Assembly: GCA_900553015.1 (NCBI GenBank)
Contig: USBY01000005.1
Span: 1-64,000 of the forward strand
Length of the DNA: 64,000 nt
Direction: 5' to 3'
Origin: an uncultured Clostridium sp.
Lineage (GTDB): Bacteria > Bacillota > Clostridia > TANB77 > CAG-508
Under the pieces are notes generated by a model. The model worked only from the letters and a program-made list of their open reading frames with translations, was not told where the DNA came from and did no database searches. The first letter of the stretch is position 1. Each line of letters starts with the position of its first letter. A program made the translations under genes and the position numbers. Positions 44,307 to 52,750 of the stretch are shown here, piece by piece.

Positions 44307-44810
44307 CTATATTAAACCTGGAATAAGATTAATTATCATTTTCTTATTTTTTAAATCAACTTCTTTTACAACATCTGCTATAGCAGGAATTAATATTTGT
44401 TTTCCGAGATTGTCTTTTACTACATATACATCATTACTACCAGTTGGAAATACATCTTCTATTTTGCCTAAATATTCATTTTTATCCGAATAAACATCAA
44501 GACCTATTAAATCTACAATATAATATGTATCTTCTCCTAAGTCTTCTTGACTTTCTTTTTCTGTTTTCAAATAAAAATTTCTATATTTTTCTGCTTCTTC
44601 TATAGAATCAATTCCTTCAAGTTTTAGTAAGACTTGATTTTTATTATATCTTACCTGTTCTATTTTAACTTTTTTAAGTTCATTTTTTAATTGTATATAT
44701 ACATACTTTAAATCTTCAAATTTGCTAATATCATCAGTAAAAGGATTTACTTTTACAACACCTTTTAACCCATTCGTATTAACAATTTGTCCAATCTCTA
44801 TATATTCCAT
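44307..44810 (-). CDS. rimM: 16S rRNA processing protein RimM
   Basis: 167 aa. The N-terminal beta-barrel (IGQIVNTNGLKGVVKVNPFT) and the PRC-barrel half (YYIVDLIGLDVYS, GSNDVYVVK, LIPAIADVV) match RimM, a 30S maturation factor acting with S19. Conserved place between khpA and trmD. Confidence 0.96.
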   Translation of the reverse strand: MEYIEIGQIVNTNGLKGVVKVNPFTDDISKFEDLKYVYIQLKNELKKVKIEQVRYNKNQVLLKLEGIDSIEEAEKYRNFYLKTEKESQEDLGEDTYYIVDLIGLDVYSDKNEYLGKIEDVFPTGSNDVYVVKDNLGKQILIPAIADVVKEVDLKNKKMIINLIPGLI

Positions 44811-44821
44811 ATTAACCCCTT

Positions 44822-45052
44822 TTAGTTAATGAATTCAATTGTAACTTTTTTGTTTTCTTTTGATGCTACAGATTTCATTATAGCTCTTACTGCTCTTGCT
44901 ACTCTACCTTGTTTTCCTATAACTTTACCCATATCATCTTCAGCAACTTTTACTTCGTATACAACTGATTTTTCACCATTTAATTCTTTTATAGATACTG
45001 CATCTGCATTATCTACTAAATTTTTTATCATTACTTCTAAAACTTCTTTCAT
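44822..45052 (-). CDS. khpA: KH-domain RNA-binding protein KhpA
   Basis: 76 aa, one KH domain with the GKVIGKQGRVARAVR loop (GxxG type). It partners KhpB/Jag in Gram-positives and affects division and sRNA stability. Conserved position between rpsP and rimM. AGGAGG precedes the ATG. Confidence 0.95.
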   Translation of the reverse strand: MKEVLEVMIKNLVDNADAVSIKELNGEKSVVYEVKVAEDDMGKVIGKQGRVARAVRAIMKSVASKENKKVTIEFIN

Positions 45053-45070
45053 TTGTTTATCCTCCTGTCA

Positions 45071-45310
45071 TTAATCCTTGTTTGCTAAGTCTATTAATTT
45101 TTTAACTGTATCTGTAGGTTTTGCTCCGTTTTTGATCCATGTTGCAACAGCTTCTTTATCTAAAACTATTGTTGATGGTTTTGTCATTGGGTCATATGTT
45201 CCTACTTTAGCTATAACTTTTCCATCTCTTGGACTTCTAGAGTCTGCTACTACTATATGATAAAAAGGTGCTTTTTTCTTTCCTTCTCTTTGTAGTCTTA
45301 TTTTTACCAT
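45071..45310 (-). CDS. rpsP: 30S ribosomal protein S16
   Basis: 79 aa; [20 protein letters not shown] and [19 protein letters not shown] are diagnostic. It lies between ffh and khpA. Confidence 0.98.
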   Translation of the reverse strand: MVKIRLQREGKKKAPFYHIVVADSRSPRDGKVIAKVGTYDPMTKPSTIVLDKEAVATWIKNGAKPTDTVKKLIDLANKD

Positions 45311-45363
45311 TTATTTCACCTCCTAAAAATCTAAGTAATCTATTATTAATTGTTATTAATAAT

Positions 45364-46713
45364 CTACATTTTAAAATCTTTTAAGTCATTCATATTTAAG
45401 TTTTTCATCATATTCCTCATTCCTTTACCAGACTTGATCTTTTTCATCATTTTTTGTGTTGTTTCGAATGAAGTCATGAATCTGTTAATTTCTTGTACTG
45501 ATGTTCCACTACCATTTGCAATTCTTTTTCTTCTACTTGCATTTAACAATTTTGGATTTCTTCTTTCTCCATTTGTCATTGAACAAATAATAGCTTCTAT
45601 TCTATCAAATTCTTTATCATCTACTTTAATATTTTTAAGTTGACTCATTCCTGGAAGCATTTTTAATAAAGATGAGAAAGAACCCATTTTCTTTACTTGT
45701 CTTAATTGTGCTAAATAATCATTTAAATCGAAGCTTTGTTTTCTTAATTGGTCTTCCATTTTCTTAGCTTCTTCTTCATCGAATGATTCTTCAGCTTTTT
45801 CTATTATAGAAAGTACATCTCCCATTCCTAAAATTCTTGATGCCATTCTGTCTGGATGGAATGGTTCTATGTCACTTAATTTTTCTCCTGTTGCTATATA
45901 TTTTATTGGTTTGCCTGTTACTTTTTTTACTGATAATGCTGCACCACCACGTGTATCACCATCTAACTTAGTTAAGATTATTCCATCTATTCCTACTTTT
46001 TCGTTAAATGTTGTTGCCACATTTACAGCATCTTGACCTGTCATACTATCTACTACTAATAAGATTTCTTGTGGTCTTACATTTTGTTTTATATTTTGTA
46101 ATTCTTGCATTAAGTCTTCATCTATTTGAAGTCTACCTGCAGTATCTAGTATTATTACATCATTTAATTTCTTTATTGCTTCATCTATTGATCTTTTAGC
46201 TATATTTACTACATTTTTAGAATTTTCATCACTAAATACTGGAATGTTTAATTGTTTACCAACAACTTGAAGTTGTTTTATAGCTGCTGGTCTGTAAACA
46301 TCACATGCAACTAATAGTGGTTTTTTACCTTGTTTTCTTAATACATTTGCAAGCTTACCTGCTGTTGTTGTTTTACCAGAACCTTGCAAACCTATTAACA
46401 TTATTACTGTTGGAGCATTTGGTAAAAATGTAATTTTACTTTCTGTTCCTCCTAATAATTCTACAAGTTCATCTTTAACTATTTTTATTACTTGTTGTCC
46501 AGGTGTTAAAGATTTTAAAACATCTTGACCTAAAGCTTTGTCTTGGATTACAGTTATAAATTCTTTTACTATTTTATAGTTAACGTCTGCCTCAAGTAAT
46601 GCAAGTTTAACTTCTCTTAGCATATCTTTTAAGTCAGCCTCTGTAACCCTTACTTTCCCTTTGAATTTATTTGTTATACTTTGTAATTTAGAAGATAATC
46701 CTTCAAAAGCCAT
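45364..46713 (-). CDS. ffh: Signal recognition particle GTPase Ffh
   Basis: 449 aa. NG domain with GLQGSGKTTT, DTAGR and TKLDGD, followed by an M domain with LPGMSQLKNIK and RRKRIANGSGT. It directs nascent membrane proteins to FtsY/SecYEG. Second gene of the operon, 15 bp after ylxM. Confidence 0.98.
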   Translation of the reverse strand: MAFEGLSSKLQSITNKFKGKVRVTEADLKDMLREVKLALLEADVNYKIVKEFITVIQDKALGQDVLKSLTPGQQVIKIVKDELVELLGGTESKITFLPNAPTVIMLIGLQGSGKTTTAGKLANVLRKQGKKPLLVACDVYRPAAIKQLQVVGKQLNIPVFSDENSKNVVNIAKRSIDEAIKKLNDVIILDTAGRLQIDEDLMQELQNIKQNVRPQEILLVVDSMTGQDAVNVATTFNEKVGIDGIILTKLDGDTRGGAALSVKKVTGKPIKYIATGEKLSDIEPFHPDRMASRILGMGDVLSIIEKAEESFDEEEAKKMEDQLRKQSFDLNDYLAQLRQVKKMGSFSSLLKMLPGMSQLKNIKVDDKEFDRIEAIICSMTNGERRNPKLLNASRRKRIANGSGTSVQEINRFMTSFETTQKMMKKIKSGKGMRNMMKNLNMNDLKDFKM

Positions 46714-46728
46714 TATTTTCTCCTTACT

Positions 46729-47064
46729 TTAAATTAATTTTTTTAAATCTTTTTTTATTGATTCTAGTGTTTTCTTATCTTGTATATTTAAGCTATCTAA
46801 TTTAGAAATAATACCATTTACTAGCTCTTCTTGTTTTTGCATTTTCTTCATAAGACCTAATTTATTTTCTAAATCATATAATTTTGTTTCTCCACTTTTT
46901 ATATTATCTCTTACTGCTTGCCTTGTAATATTATAGTTTTCTGCAATTTCTGATAAAGAAAAATCATTGTTATAATATTCATCTAATATCTCGAATTGTT
47001 TTTCTGTTAAAGTATTTTTATAAATTTGAGATAATATACTTATTTCTATGTTTTTTTCCATCAT
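46729..47064 (-). CDS. ylxM: YlxM/p13-like protein (UPF0122)
   Basis: 111 aa with a sigma-factor-like helix-turn-helix (LSEIAENYNITRQAVRDNIK). YlxM homologues bind SRP components and regularly precede ffh. First gene of the operon. The promoter region contains a perfect 21-bp inverted repeat. Two adjacent ATG codons follow AAGGTG; either could start. Confidence 0.93.
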   Translation of the reverse strand: MMEKNIEISILSQIYKNTLTEKQFEILDEYYNNDFSLSEIAENYNITRQAVRDNIKSGETKLYDLENKLGLMKKMQKQEELVNGIISKLDSLNIQDKKTLESIKKDLKKLI

Positions 47065-47088
47065 TACACCTTCTCTTTTTGTAATGCT

Positions 47089-47116
47089 ATTATACTTTAC
47101 ACTATTTTAGTGTAAA
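47089..47116 (-). promoter_or_regulatory. Promoter of the ylxM-ffh-rplS operon
   Basis: Minus strand TTTACA, 16 bp, TATAAT. A consensus TTGACA stands next to it but 22 bp from the -10 box. Confidence 0.55.
47096..47116. promoter_or_regulatory. Perfect inverted repeat over the ylxM promoter (operator candidate)
   Basis: TTTACACTA, 3 bp, TAGTGTAAA: a perfect 9+9 repeat filling the -35 and spacer. Its place suits a dimeric repressor. No cognate regulator is identified. Confidence 0.55.
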
Positions 47117-47138
47117 TGTCAAGAGCTTTACAGTAAAA

Positions 47139-47219
47139 AATCGGGATTTTTTAGAGGTAGTGGGATTGGGGAACGTTCTTTTTTTTCCTTTTAGGGATTG
47201 GGGGACGTTCCTAAAATCC
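47139..47219. repeat. Dispersed repeat R3 (GGGATTTGGGGACGTTCC family)
   Basis: TCGGGATTTTTT, GGGATTGGGGAACGTTC and GGGATTGGGGGACGTTCC in one block between ylxM and the helicase. Confidence 0.75.
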
Positions 47220-47243
47220 CTCCAAAAAATGGAGGGATTTTTA
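47213..47243. terminator. Terminator after the helicase gene
   Basis: AAAATCCCTCC, a 7-nt loop, GGAGGGATTTTT, 20 bp past the stop, merging with repeat R3. Confidence 0.8.
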
Positions 47244-47263
47244 CATTTATAATTTTACTTACT

Positions 47264-49741
47264 CTACGTAATATTTCCTTGTTCTTTTATTTTTTGTGGT
47301 CTTAATTCTTGTCTTGCCTCTTCTAAATCTTCTATATTATCTACAACTGCTTTCTTCATTCTGTCTTCAATCTTTTTTCTTTTTGTCTTTCCCATAATTC
47401 CTAAATCTCTTAACCTTTGTATCCTTTGTCTATATTCTTCTGGAACTTCTGCTATATCACAACCAGCAAACTCATCTAACACTTTTCTTTCTGGTGCATT
47501 ACGCCATCTAGCAGATAAATGAACTTCTGCTAATTGTTCTGGAGTTAATTCATCTACTTTTAAGTTCCTTCCTTCGCCACGTTTTCTAAAGCCTGGTGAT
47601 GGGGCTTTCCCATGTTCTTCTATAAATTCTATATATTCCTCATAAGTCGTTTTCTGCTCTATACCCAAACCGAAACTTCTTAATTTTGCTATTTTCTCTC
47701 TGTCTTCTTCTGGTATGTCATCTAACTCTACCCCAGTATATTTATCCAATTTTTCTTTTTCTTTTGAATGTTTCCATCTGCCATATAAGTTAACTTCTTC
47801 TTTTTGTTCAGGTGTTAGTTCATCCATTAATAATCTTCTAGAATCTTTTCCAAAATTACCAATAGGAGTTCTACCGTTTTCCTCTAAAAACTCTACAAAT
47901 TCTTCATATGTATCATGTTTAATTTTTTTCTTTAAGCCCAAGCCAAAACTTCTTAATGTAGCTACTTGCTCCCTGTATTGTTCTGGTACTTCTTGAATAT
48001 CTCTTTCTGCATATTCGTCTAATATTTTCTTTTCTGTAGAATATGCCCATCTTTTAGCTAATCTTTTTTCATATTGTTCCTCTTCGCTTAGATCCTTCAT
48101 TAAAATTGTTTTACCTTTTCCAGAAAAATTTTGCTTAGGCTCTCTTCCATTTTGCTCTAAATACTCCACAACCTCTTCATATGTTGTTTTTTCTTCCAAT
48201 CCAAGTTCTCTTAGTTTTTTTATTTTATATCTATATTCTTTTGGAACTTCTTCTATCGCTTTTCCTTTACATTTTTTTAGCATTTTTCTTTCCTCAGATA
48301 TTCTCCATCTATGGTATAAATGCATTTCATCCTTTTCTTCATCTGTAAGCTCATCAGCTTTTAATCTTTTACCATCTTTTGAAAAATGTCCATGTGGCCT
48401 TCTTTTATTTTTTTCATAAAATTCTATGTACTCTGAAAATGTATCGTGTATTGTACGAGTTTTTAATTGTTCATCAATCTCTCTTAATAAATCTAGAAGT
48501 TCCAATTCTTCTGATTGCAACTTAAAAAAATTATAATAACTATTATCTGTTTTATCTTTTCCTTTTCCCATTGCATGTTCTATTTCCATAAAAGTATCTA
48601 TTTGTCTTATCCAGTTGTTTACAGCATCAATTATAACCCTATCTTTTTTTGCATCGATACTCATTATTCTGCCTGTTTCTTGGCTAAATACTATCCAAGA
48701 TTCGGTCGGCTTAAACATTACTATTCCATCTAGACCAGCTATATGCTTGCCCTCATCTAACATATCTACACAAAACATTAATTGTAGTGTTCCATCTTCT
48801 TCTGCTTCTTCAAAATTTTCTAATGTTTCTCTATTAGAAAAAGGGGTTTTTCCAAAAGTATCATTTTTTTCATCTCTACTTAATACATAATATATAGATA
48901 TATTTTCATTTACTTTTCCAAATATTTCTTTTGCTCTTTTCATCTTCTCTTGCATATCATATCTATTAGCACAAAAAACAATATATTTTCCATTCTTATT
49001 TATCATTGCTTTTGCCATAATATCTGGCATATCTGGTTCATTACTTACTAAACTTTCCAATTTTTGATATATGTCCATTATTTTTTCTTTTCGGGTTAAA
49101 TTTTCTATTTTATCAATTTCTGTTTTATATCTTATTAATTCTTTTCTTAACGCAGATAACATTCTTACATATCTTGCTCCTTGTAACACGACTTCGCCTT
49201 CCTTAGAACCGTCCAGTGCTTCTGTCATTGACATTTCATAGATTATACTATCTGCAAATTTTTCATAAAGCATATTTCTACCATCTGTTCTTTTAGGAGT
49301 CGCTGTTATGCCTATATATTTTGCATTTGGATGATTTTTCATAAAAATATCTAGTTCTGGTTCCCAAGTCGCAGCCCCAATCCTATGTGCTTCATCACAA
49401 ATAACTACATCTGCTTTAAAGTCTTTCATTTCATTTATTTTACTTAAAGCTTGATATGTAGCTAACCTTATTTTCTTTGTTTTTAATAGAGAACTCCATT
49501 CTGTCATATATTTTTCTATATATTTTTTATACTGACTTTTTATTATTAAACTAGGAACAATTATTAATGCATATTTTTCGCCATTACTTAAATTTTCACA
49601 TTCTTCTACATACTCTAATGCAGGAAAAGTTTTTCCTCCACCAGTAGGATATACATATGCTACTCTATTATGGTATTTTAATCTTTTTCTTAATAATACA
49701 GCTGTTTTTTGCTGATGTTTATATTTTAATATTATAGGCAT
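47264..49741 (-). CDS. SF2 DEAH-box helicase with four tandem C-terminal repeats
   Basis: 825 aa. Walker A PTGGGKT (32-38), DEAH (116-119), TATPKR (about 145-150) and a motif VI-like QETGRIMS give an ATP-dependent translocase/helicase of the restriction-helicase type. Residues about 435-520, 521-611, 612-698 and 699-782 are four repeats, each reading roughly T-Y-E-E-[FY]-[VI]-E-F, a G-R-x-P turn, LxxDELTxEE, an RW...S.E...LD core, an [IV]PE.YR segment and LR.[FL]GL. They resemble helicase-associated DNA-binding repeats. It lies 10 bp behind the 133-aa gene, so the two form an operon. A defence or element role is inference. Confidence 0.82.
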   Translation of the reverse strand: MPIILKYKHQQKTAVLLRKRLKYHNRVAYVYPTGGGKTFPALEYVEECENLSNGEKYALIIVPSLIIKSQYKKYIEKYMTEWSSLLKTKKIRLATYQALSKINEMKDFKADVVICDEAHRIGAATWEPELDIFMKNHPNAKYIGITATPKRTDGRNMLYEKFADSIIYEMSMTEALDGSKEGEVVLQGARYVRMLSALRKELIRYKTEIDKIENLTRKEKIMDIYQKLESLVSNEPDMPDIMAKAMINKNGKYIVFCANRYDMQEKMKRAKEIFGKVNENISIYYVLSRDEKNDTFGKTPFSNRETLENFEEAEEDGTLQLMFCVDMLDEGKHIAGLDGIVMFKPTESWIVFSQETGRIMSIDAKKDRVIIDAVNNWIRQIDTFMEIEHAMGKGKDKTDNSYYNFFKLQSEELELLDLLREIDEQLKTRTIHDTFSEYIEFYEKNKRRPHGHFSKDGKRLKADELTDEEKDEMHLYHRWRISEERKMLKKCKGKAIEEVPKEYRYKIKKLRELGLEEKTTYEEVVEYLEQNGREPKQNFSGKGKTILMKDLSEEEQYEKRLAKRWAYSTEKKILDEYAERDIQEVPEQYREQVATLRSFGLGLKKKIKHDTYEEFVEFLEENGRTPIGNFGKDSRRLLMDELTPEQKEEVNLYGRWKHSKEKEKLDKYTGVELDDIPEEDREKIAKLRSFGLGIEQKTTYEEYIEFIEEHGKAPSPGFRKRGEGRNLKVDELTPEQLAEVHLSARWRNAPERKVLDEFAGCDIAEVPEEYRQRIQRLRDLGIMGKTKRKKIEDRMKKAVVDNIEDLEEARQELRPQKIKEQGNIT

Positions 49742-49751
49742 TTTTTTCTCC

Positions 49752-50153
49752 TTATTTAAAACATTTTTTTATCCAGCTAAAAATTTTTTCATACCATTTT
49801 TTCTTTTTTATTATTGTAATACTCTGTTTAGTCGTACTTGTGTTAACTTTCTTAAATGGATTAATTACATTTTTATTTATTTCTTGTATTTTTTTATCTT
49901 TTATTCTTTTTTCTGTATCTTTTATAAGTTTTCTTTCTTCTTCTGTAGCTATATAATCTGCATAAAGAACAGCCAAAAGCTTTTCCGTATCTGGTAATAA
50001 TTCATCATATTCAATATCTTTAAATGATACTATATATTCTTTATCCATTTTATTTTGAATATTTGTTATTATATCATCTGGAATTTTATTTTTCATTTTT
50101 TCTGGCATACTATTTATTATATAATTTGCTTCAGAATACGCTCTTCTATCCAT
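49752..50153 (-). CDS. Hypothetical partner of the repeat helicase
   Basis: 133 aa, not recognised. An acidic/helical front (RRAYSEANYIINSMPEKMKN, DELLPDTEKLLAVLYADYIA) is followed by Lys-rich stretches and a C-terminal KKKKWYEKIFSWIKKCF, a basic aromatic amphipathic helix. It precedes the helicase by 10 bp in the same direction, so co-expression is likely. No RBS stronger than GAGGT is seen. Confidence 0.65.
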   Translation of the reverse strand: MDRRAYSEANYIINSMPEKMKNKIPDDIITNIQNKMDKEYIVSFKDIEYDELLPDTEKLLAVLYADYIATEEERKLIKDTEKRIKDKKIQEINKNVINPFKKVNTSTTKQSITIIKKKKWYEKIFSWIKKCFK

Positions 50154-50304
50154 TTTTACCTCGATTATTTTATTTGGTTACTATTATATACTAAAATATT
50201 TTTTATAACAATCAGATTTTTTAAGTTACCATCAAAATCTTTTAATTGATTTGGTGAGATATAATTGTCAACGCCAATATGGGGATTCTAAAATTTCTAC
50301 CCCC

Positions 50305-50422
50305 ACAAAAAATCGGGATTTAAGGAACGTCCCCAAAATCCCTAAATCCCGAAATGGAAAAAAAAGAACGTCCCAAATCCAGAAACGTCCCCATTTTTCC
50401 AAGGAAACTTCGAAAAATCCCT
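50305..50422. repeat. Dispersed repeat R4 (GGGATTTGGGGACGTTCC family, reversed)
   Basis: Several GAACGTCCC and AACGTCCCC units with flanking TCGGGATTTA/TAAATCCCGA, which pair over 10 bp. It reaches the stop codon of the DUF4363 gene. Confidence 0.75.
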
Positions 50423-50810
50423 AGAATAAATTTCTTATCAATAAACTTTCTTTGTCTTTTATATGATTTATGACATACACACAGTCATCAAGTTGTGGAA
50501 CAGCTTGATTATATTCCCCTACATCTATATTTCCTTTAATTAACGTTAATTGTCTTGCTACTTTTTCTAATTCATTATGTTCTATATAACAAGATAAAAG
50601 ATTTAATTTTTCATTCCATTCTTGTTCTACTTTTTTTATTTCGTCATTTATTTTATTTACATCTTTATTTTCTTTTAGCATTTCATTTCTTAAATTTCCT
50701 AAACTATCATTTATACTAAAAAAAACTTTTTTAGTATAATTATTACTAAGTAAATCCATACTAAATATTAAAATAACTACTAAAATGCACACAATAATCT
50801 CTTTATACAT
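50421..50810 (-). CDS. DUF4363 family membrane-anchored protein
   Basis: 129 aa. One N-terminal membrane segment (IIVCILVVILIFSMDLL) is followed by an extracellular helical domain (NKINDEIKKVEQEWNEKLNL, ARQLTLIKGNIDVG). It is usually paired with DUF421 in Clostridia, as here. ATG 50810 has AAAGGAAA before it and overlaps the DUF421 stop by 8 bp. Function unknown. Confidence 0.8.
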   Translation of the reverse strand: MYKEIIVCILVVILIFSMDLLSNNYTKKVFFSINDSLGNLRNEMLKENKDVNKINDEIKKVEQEWNEKLNLLSCYIEHNELEKVARQLTLIKGNIDVGEYNQAVPQLDDCVYVINHIKDKESLLIRNLF

Positions 50811-51489
50811 TTTTGTTTTTCCTTTCTTTTGCTTGGCAGAAAAATTGTCCTTCTCCATCTATTGTTACTACCAAAGCATCTTTAGGTTTTATTTTGAATT
50901 TAGCAACTTGTTTTTCTAACCATTTTTCATCTTTTCCTAATTTTCTTAAATTTTCTTTCATAATTACACCGTCTATAACTAAATCATAAGAAATTCCTTC
51001 ATATTCTGGTTCCAAATTAAAGTCTTTTACTACCACATTTCTCTTTTCTGGTTTTGGAATAACTGTTATTTGTCCGCTCGTTTCTAATATTGCATACTCT
51101 ACATCTCCAATATTAAAAATATTGTTTGAACGTAATCTTTCTTCTAATTCATTTATAGTAAATCTTTCTTTTTTTAATATTTTTTCATCAATTCTTCCTC
51201 TGTAAATTAGGATAGATGGTTTACCACATATTATTTCTCTGAATTTTAAACTTTTCATATTAAGAACTGAAATTAACAAATGCATAACAAGTAAACCTAA
51301 AATAGGAATTAATCCATTTAGTATAGGTGTTCCAACATCTGACATAGGAATAGAAGCTAAATCTGCAATCATTATAGAAATAGCAAGTTCAAAAGGTTGT
51401 AGTTGTCCTATTTCTCGTTTTCCCATTAATCTCATAACTAACAAAACAAATATGTATATAATTATGGCTCTAAAAAAATTTGATAACAT
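50803..51489 (-). CDS. DUF421 (YetF-like) membrane protein
   Basis: 228 aa. Three membrane segments lie in the first ~80 residues (AIIIYIFVLLVMRLMGKREIG is the family hallmark), then a two-part soluble domain with SILIYRGRIDEKIL and DLVIDGVIMKENLRKLG. YetF-type proteins are linked to spore and stress biology but are not understood. It starts the DUF421-DUF4363 pair. Confidence 0.9.
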   Translation of the reverse strand: MLSNFFRAIIIYIFVLLVMRLMGKREIGQLQPFELAISIMIADLASIPMSDVGTPILNGLIPILGLLVMHLLISVLNMKSLKFREIICGKPSILIYRGRIDEKILKKERFTINELEERLRSNNIFNIGDVEYAILETSGQITVIPKPEKRNVVVKDFNLEPEYEGISYDLVIDGVIMKENLRKLGKDEKWLEKQVAKFKIKPKDALVVTIDGEGQFFCQAKERKNKNV

Positions 51490-51614
51490 AATATCACCTA
51501 CTTAATTTTTTCAATTTTATTATGTCATTTTTTATTTTTTTTATACATTTTGAATAATTATTTAACTTGTGTAAATAATACTATTATGAAACCATTTTAA
51601 GGAGGTTTTATATT

Positions 51615-51992
51615 ATGGCTGATAGTCAAATGAATGTAAAAGGAAATTCAACTACAAGTACCATGGGGCAAATACTATGGAGATTAGTAACATCTGCTGT
51701 AGTTCTAGCTATAACTGCATTTTTCACTCCTGGTTTCTCAATTAATAATCTTTGGACATTAGCTATTGCTGCTATAGTTCTTTCTATTATGGACTATATA
51801 ATTACTAAATTTACTGGTTTACATGCTAGTAGCTTTGGTAGAGGTATTGTCGGTTTCGCACTTGCAGTCGCTACATTATATGCTACACAATTTTTCGTTG
51901 CAGGTTATACAATATCTTGGATGGCAGCAATAATTGGTGCCTTAATTTATGGAGTTGTAGATTATTTTATTCCAGGTACTCAAAGTGTATAA
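51615..51992 (+). CDS. Small four-helix membrane protein (phage-holin-4-like)
   Basis: 125 aa. After a polar start (MADSQMNVKGNSTTST) come four hydrophobic helices at about 19-38, 46-62, 75-95 and 100-118. The composition and GALIYGVVDYFIPG fit the small Phage_holin_4/DUF360-type membrane proteins found in Firmicute chromosomes without a phage. AAGGAGG precedes the ATG. Monocistronic, with a strong terminator. Confidence 0.65.
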   Translation: MADSQMNVKGNSTTSTMGQILWRLVTSAVVLAITAFFTPGFSINNLWTLAIAAIVLSIMDYIITKFTGLHASSFGRGIVGFALAVATLYATQFFVAGYTISWMAAIIGALIYGVVDYFIPGTQSV

Positions 51993-52041
51993 TTCTAGGA
52001 TAATTTAATTTTGTATATATTCTGGCAATTATATATTCATA

Positions 52042-52078
52042 GCAAAAAAGAGCAAGGATACTTCCTTGCTCTTTTTGC
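52042..52078. terminator. Strong bidirectional terminator
   Basis: GCAAAAAAGAGCAAGGA, TACT, TCCTTGCTCTTTTTGC between convergent genes. Confidence 0.92.
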
Positions 52079-52081
52079 ATA

Positions 52082-52750
52082 TTAATCTATTTTTTCTACT
52101 ATCTCGTTTTTGTTTTTGTATATAGAATGTTCTGGAACCACTCCTCTTACTGATGAAAGTGGATATATATTAGTATGTTTTCCTATTACAGTTCCAGGGT
52201 TTAATACAGAACCACATCCAACTTCTACTTCATCACCTAACATTGCACCGAATTTTTTTAATCCAGTTTCTATTTGCTCTTTGCCATTTTTTACAATTAC
52301 TAGTTTTTTATCTGATTTAACATTAGAAGTAATTGAACCTGCTCCCATATGTGATTTATATCCTAATATTGAATCACCTACATAGTTATAATGTGGAACT
52401 TGTACTTTATTAAATAATATAACATTTTTTAATTCTGTCGAATTTCCAACTACTGCACCTTCACCAACAATTGCTTTTCCTCTAATAAATGCACAATGTC
52501 TAATTTCTGCATTCTTACCAATTATTGCTGGACCTGCAATATATGCTGTTGGAGCTACTTTAGCACTTTTAGCAATCCATATATTTTCCCCTTTTTCCTC
52601 ATATTCTGTTGGATTCAAAGTTTTTCCTAATTTAATAATACATTCTTCTATTTTAGTTAAAACTTCCCAAGGATATGTAACTCCATCAAAAATATCTTTA
52701 GCAATAGTTTCATCTAAATTATATAAATTTTTTATTTTACACTCTTCCAT
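52082..52750 (-). CDS. Left-handed beta-helix (hexapeptide) acyltransferase-like protein
   Basis: 222 aa. From about residue 60 it shows hexapeptide turns (IWIAKSAKVAPTAYIAGPAI, IRHCAFIRGKAIVGEGAVVG, VGCGSVLNPGTVIGKHTNIY). This matches the C-terminal half of GlmU/nucleotidyltransferase-linked beta-helix proteins. ATG 52750 follows GGAGG by 7 bp. It overlaps the uridylyltransferase gene by 14 bp, so the two probably act together, as the two halves of GlmU do. Confidence 0.85.
   Translation of the reverse strand: MEECKIKNLYNLDETIAKDIFDGVTYPWEVLTKIEECIIKLGKTLNPTEYEEKGENIWIAKSAKVAPTAYIAGPAIIGKNAEIRHCAFIRGKAIVGEGAVVGNSTELKNVILFNKVQVPHYNYVGDSILGYKSHMGAGSITSNVKSDKKLVIVKNGKEQIETGLKKFGAMLGDEVEVGCGSVLNPGTVIGKHTNIYPLSSVRGVVPEHSIYKNKNEIVEKID

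Noticed and set aside
51615..51992. Prophage remnant
   Set aside because: Only one holin-like gene is present, with its own terminator and no other phage genes nearby; such proteins are common in Firmicute chromosomes.
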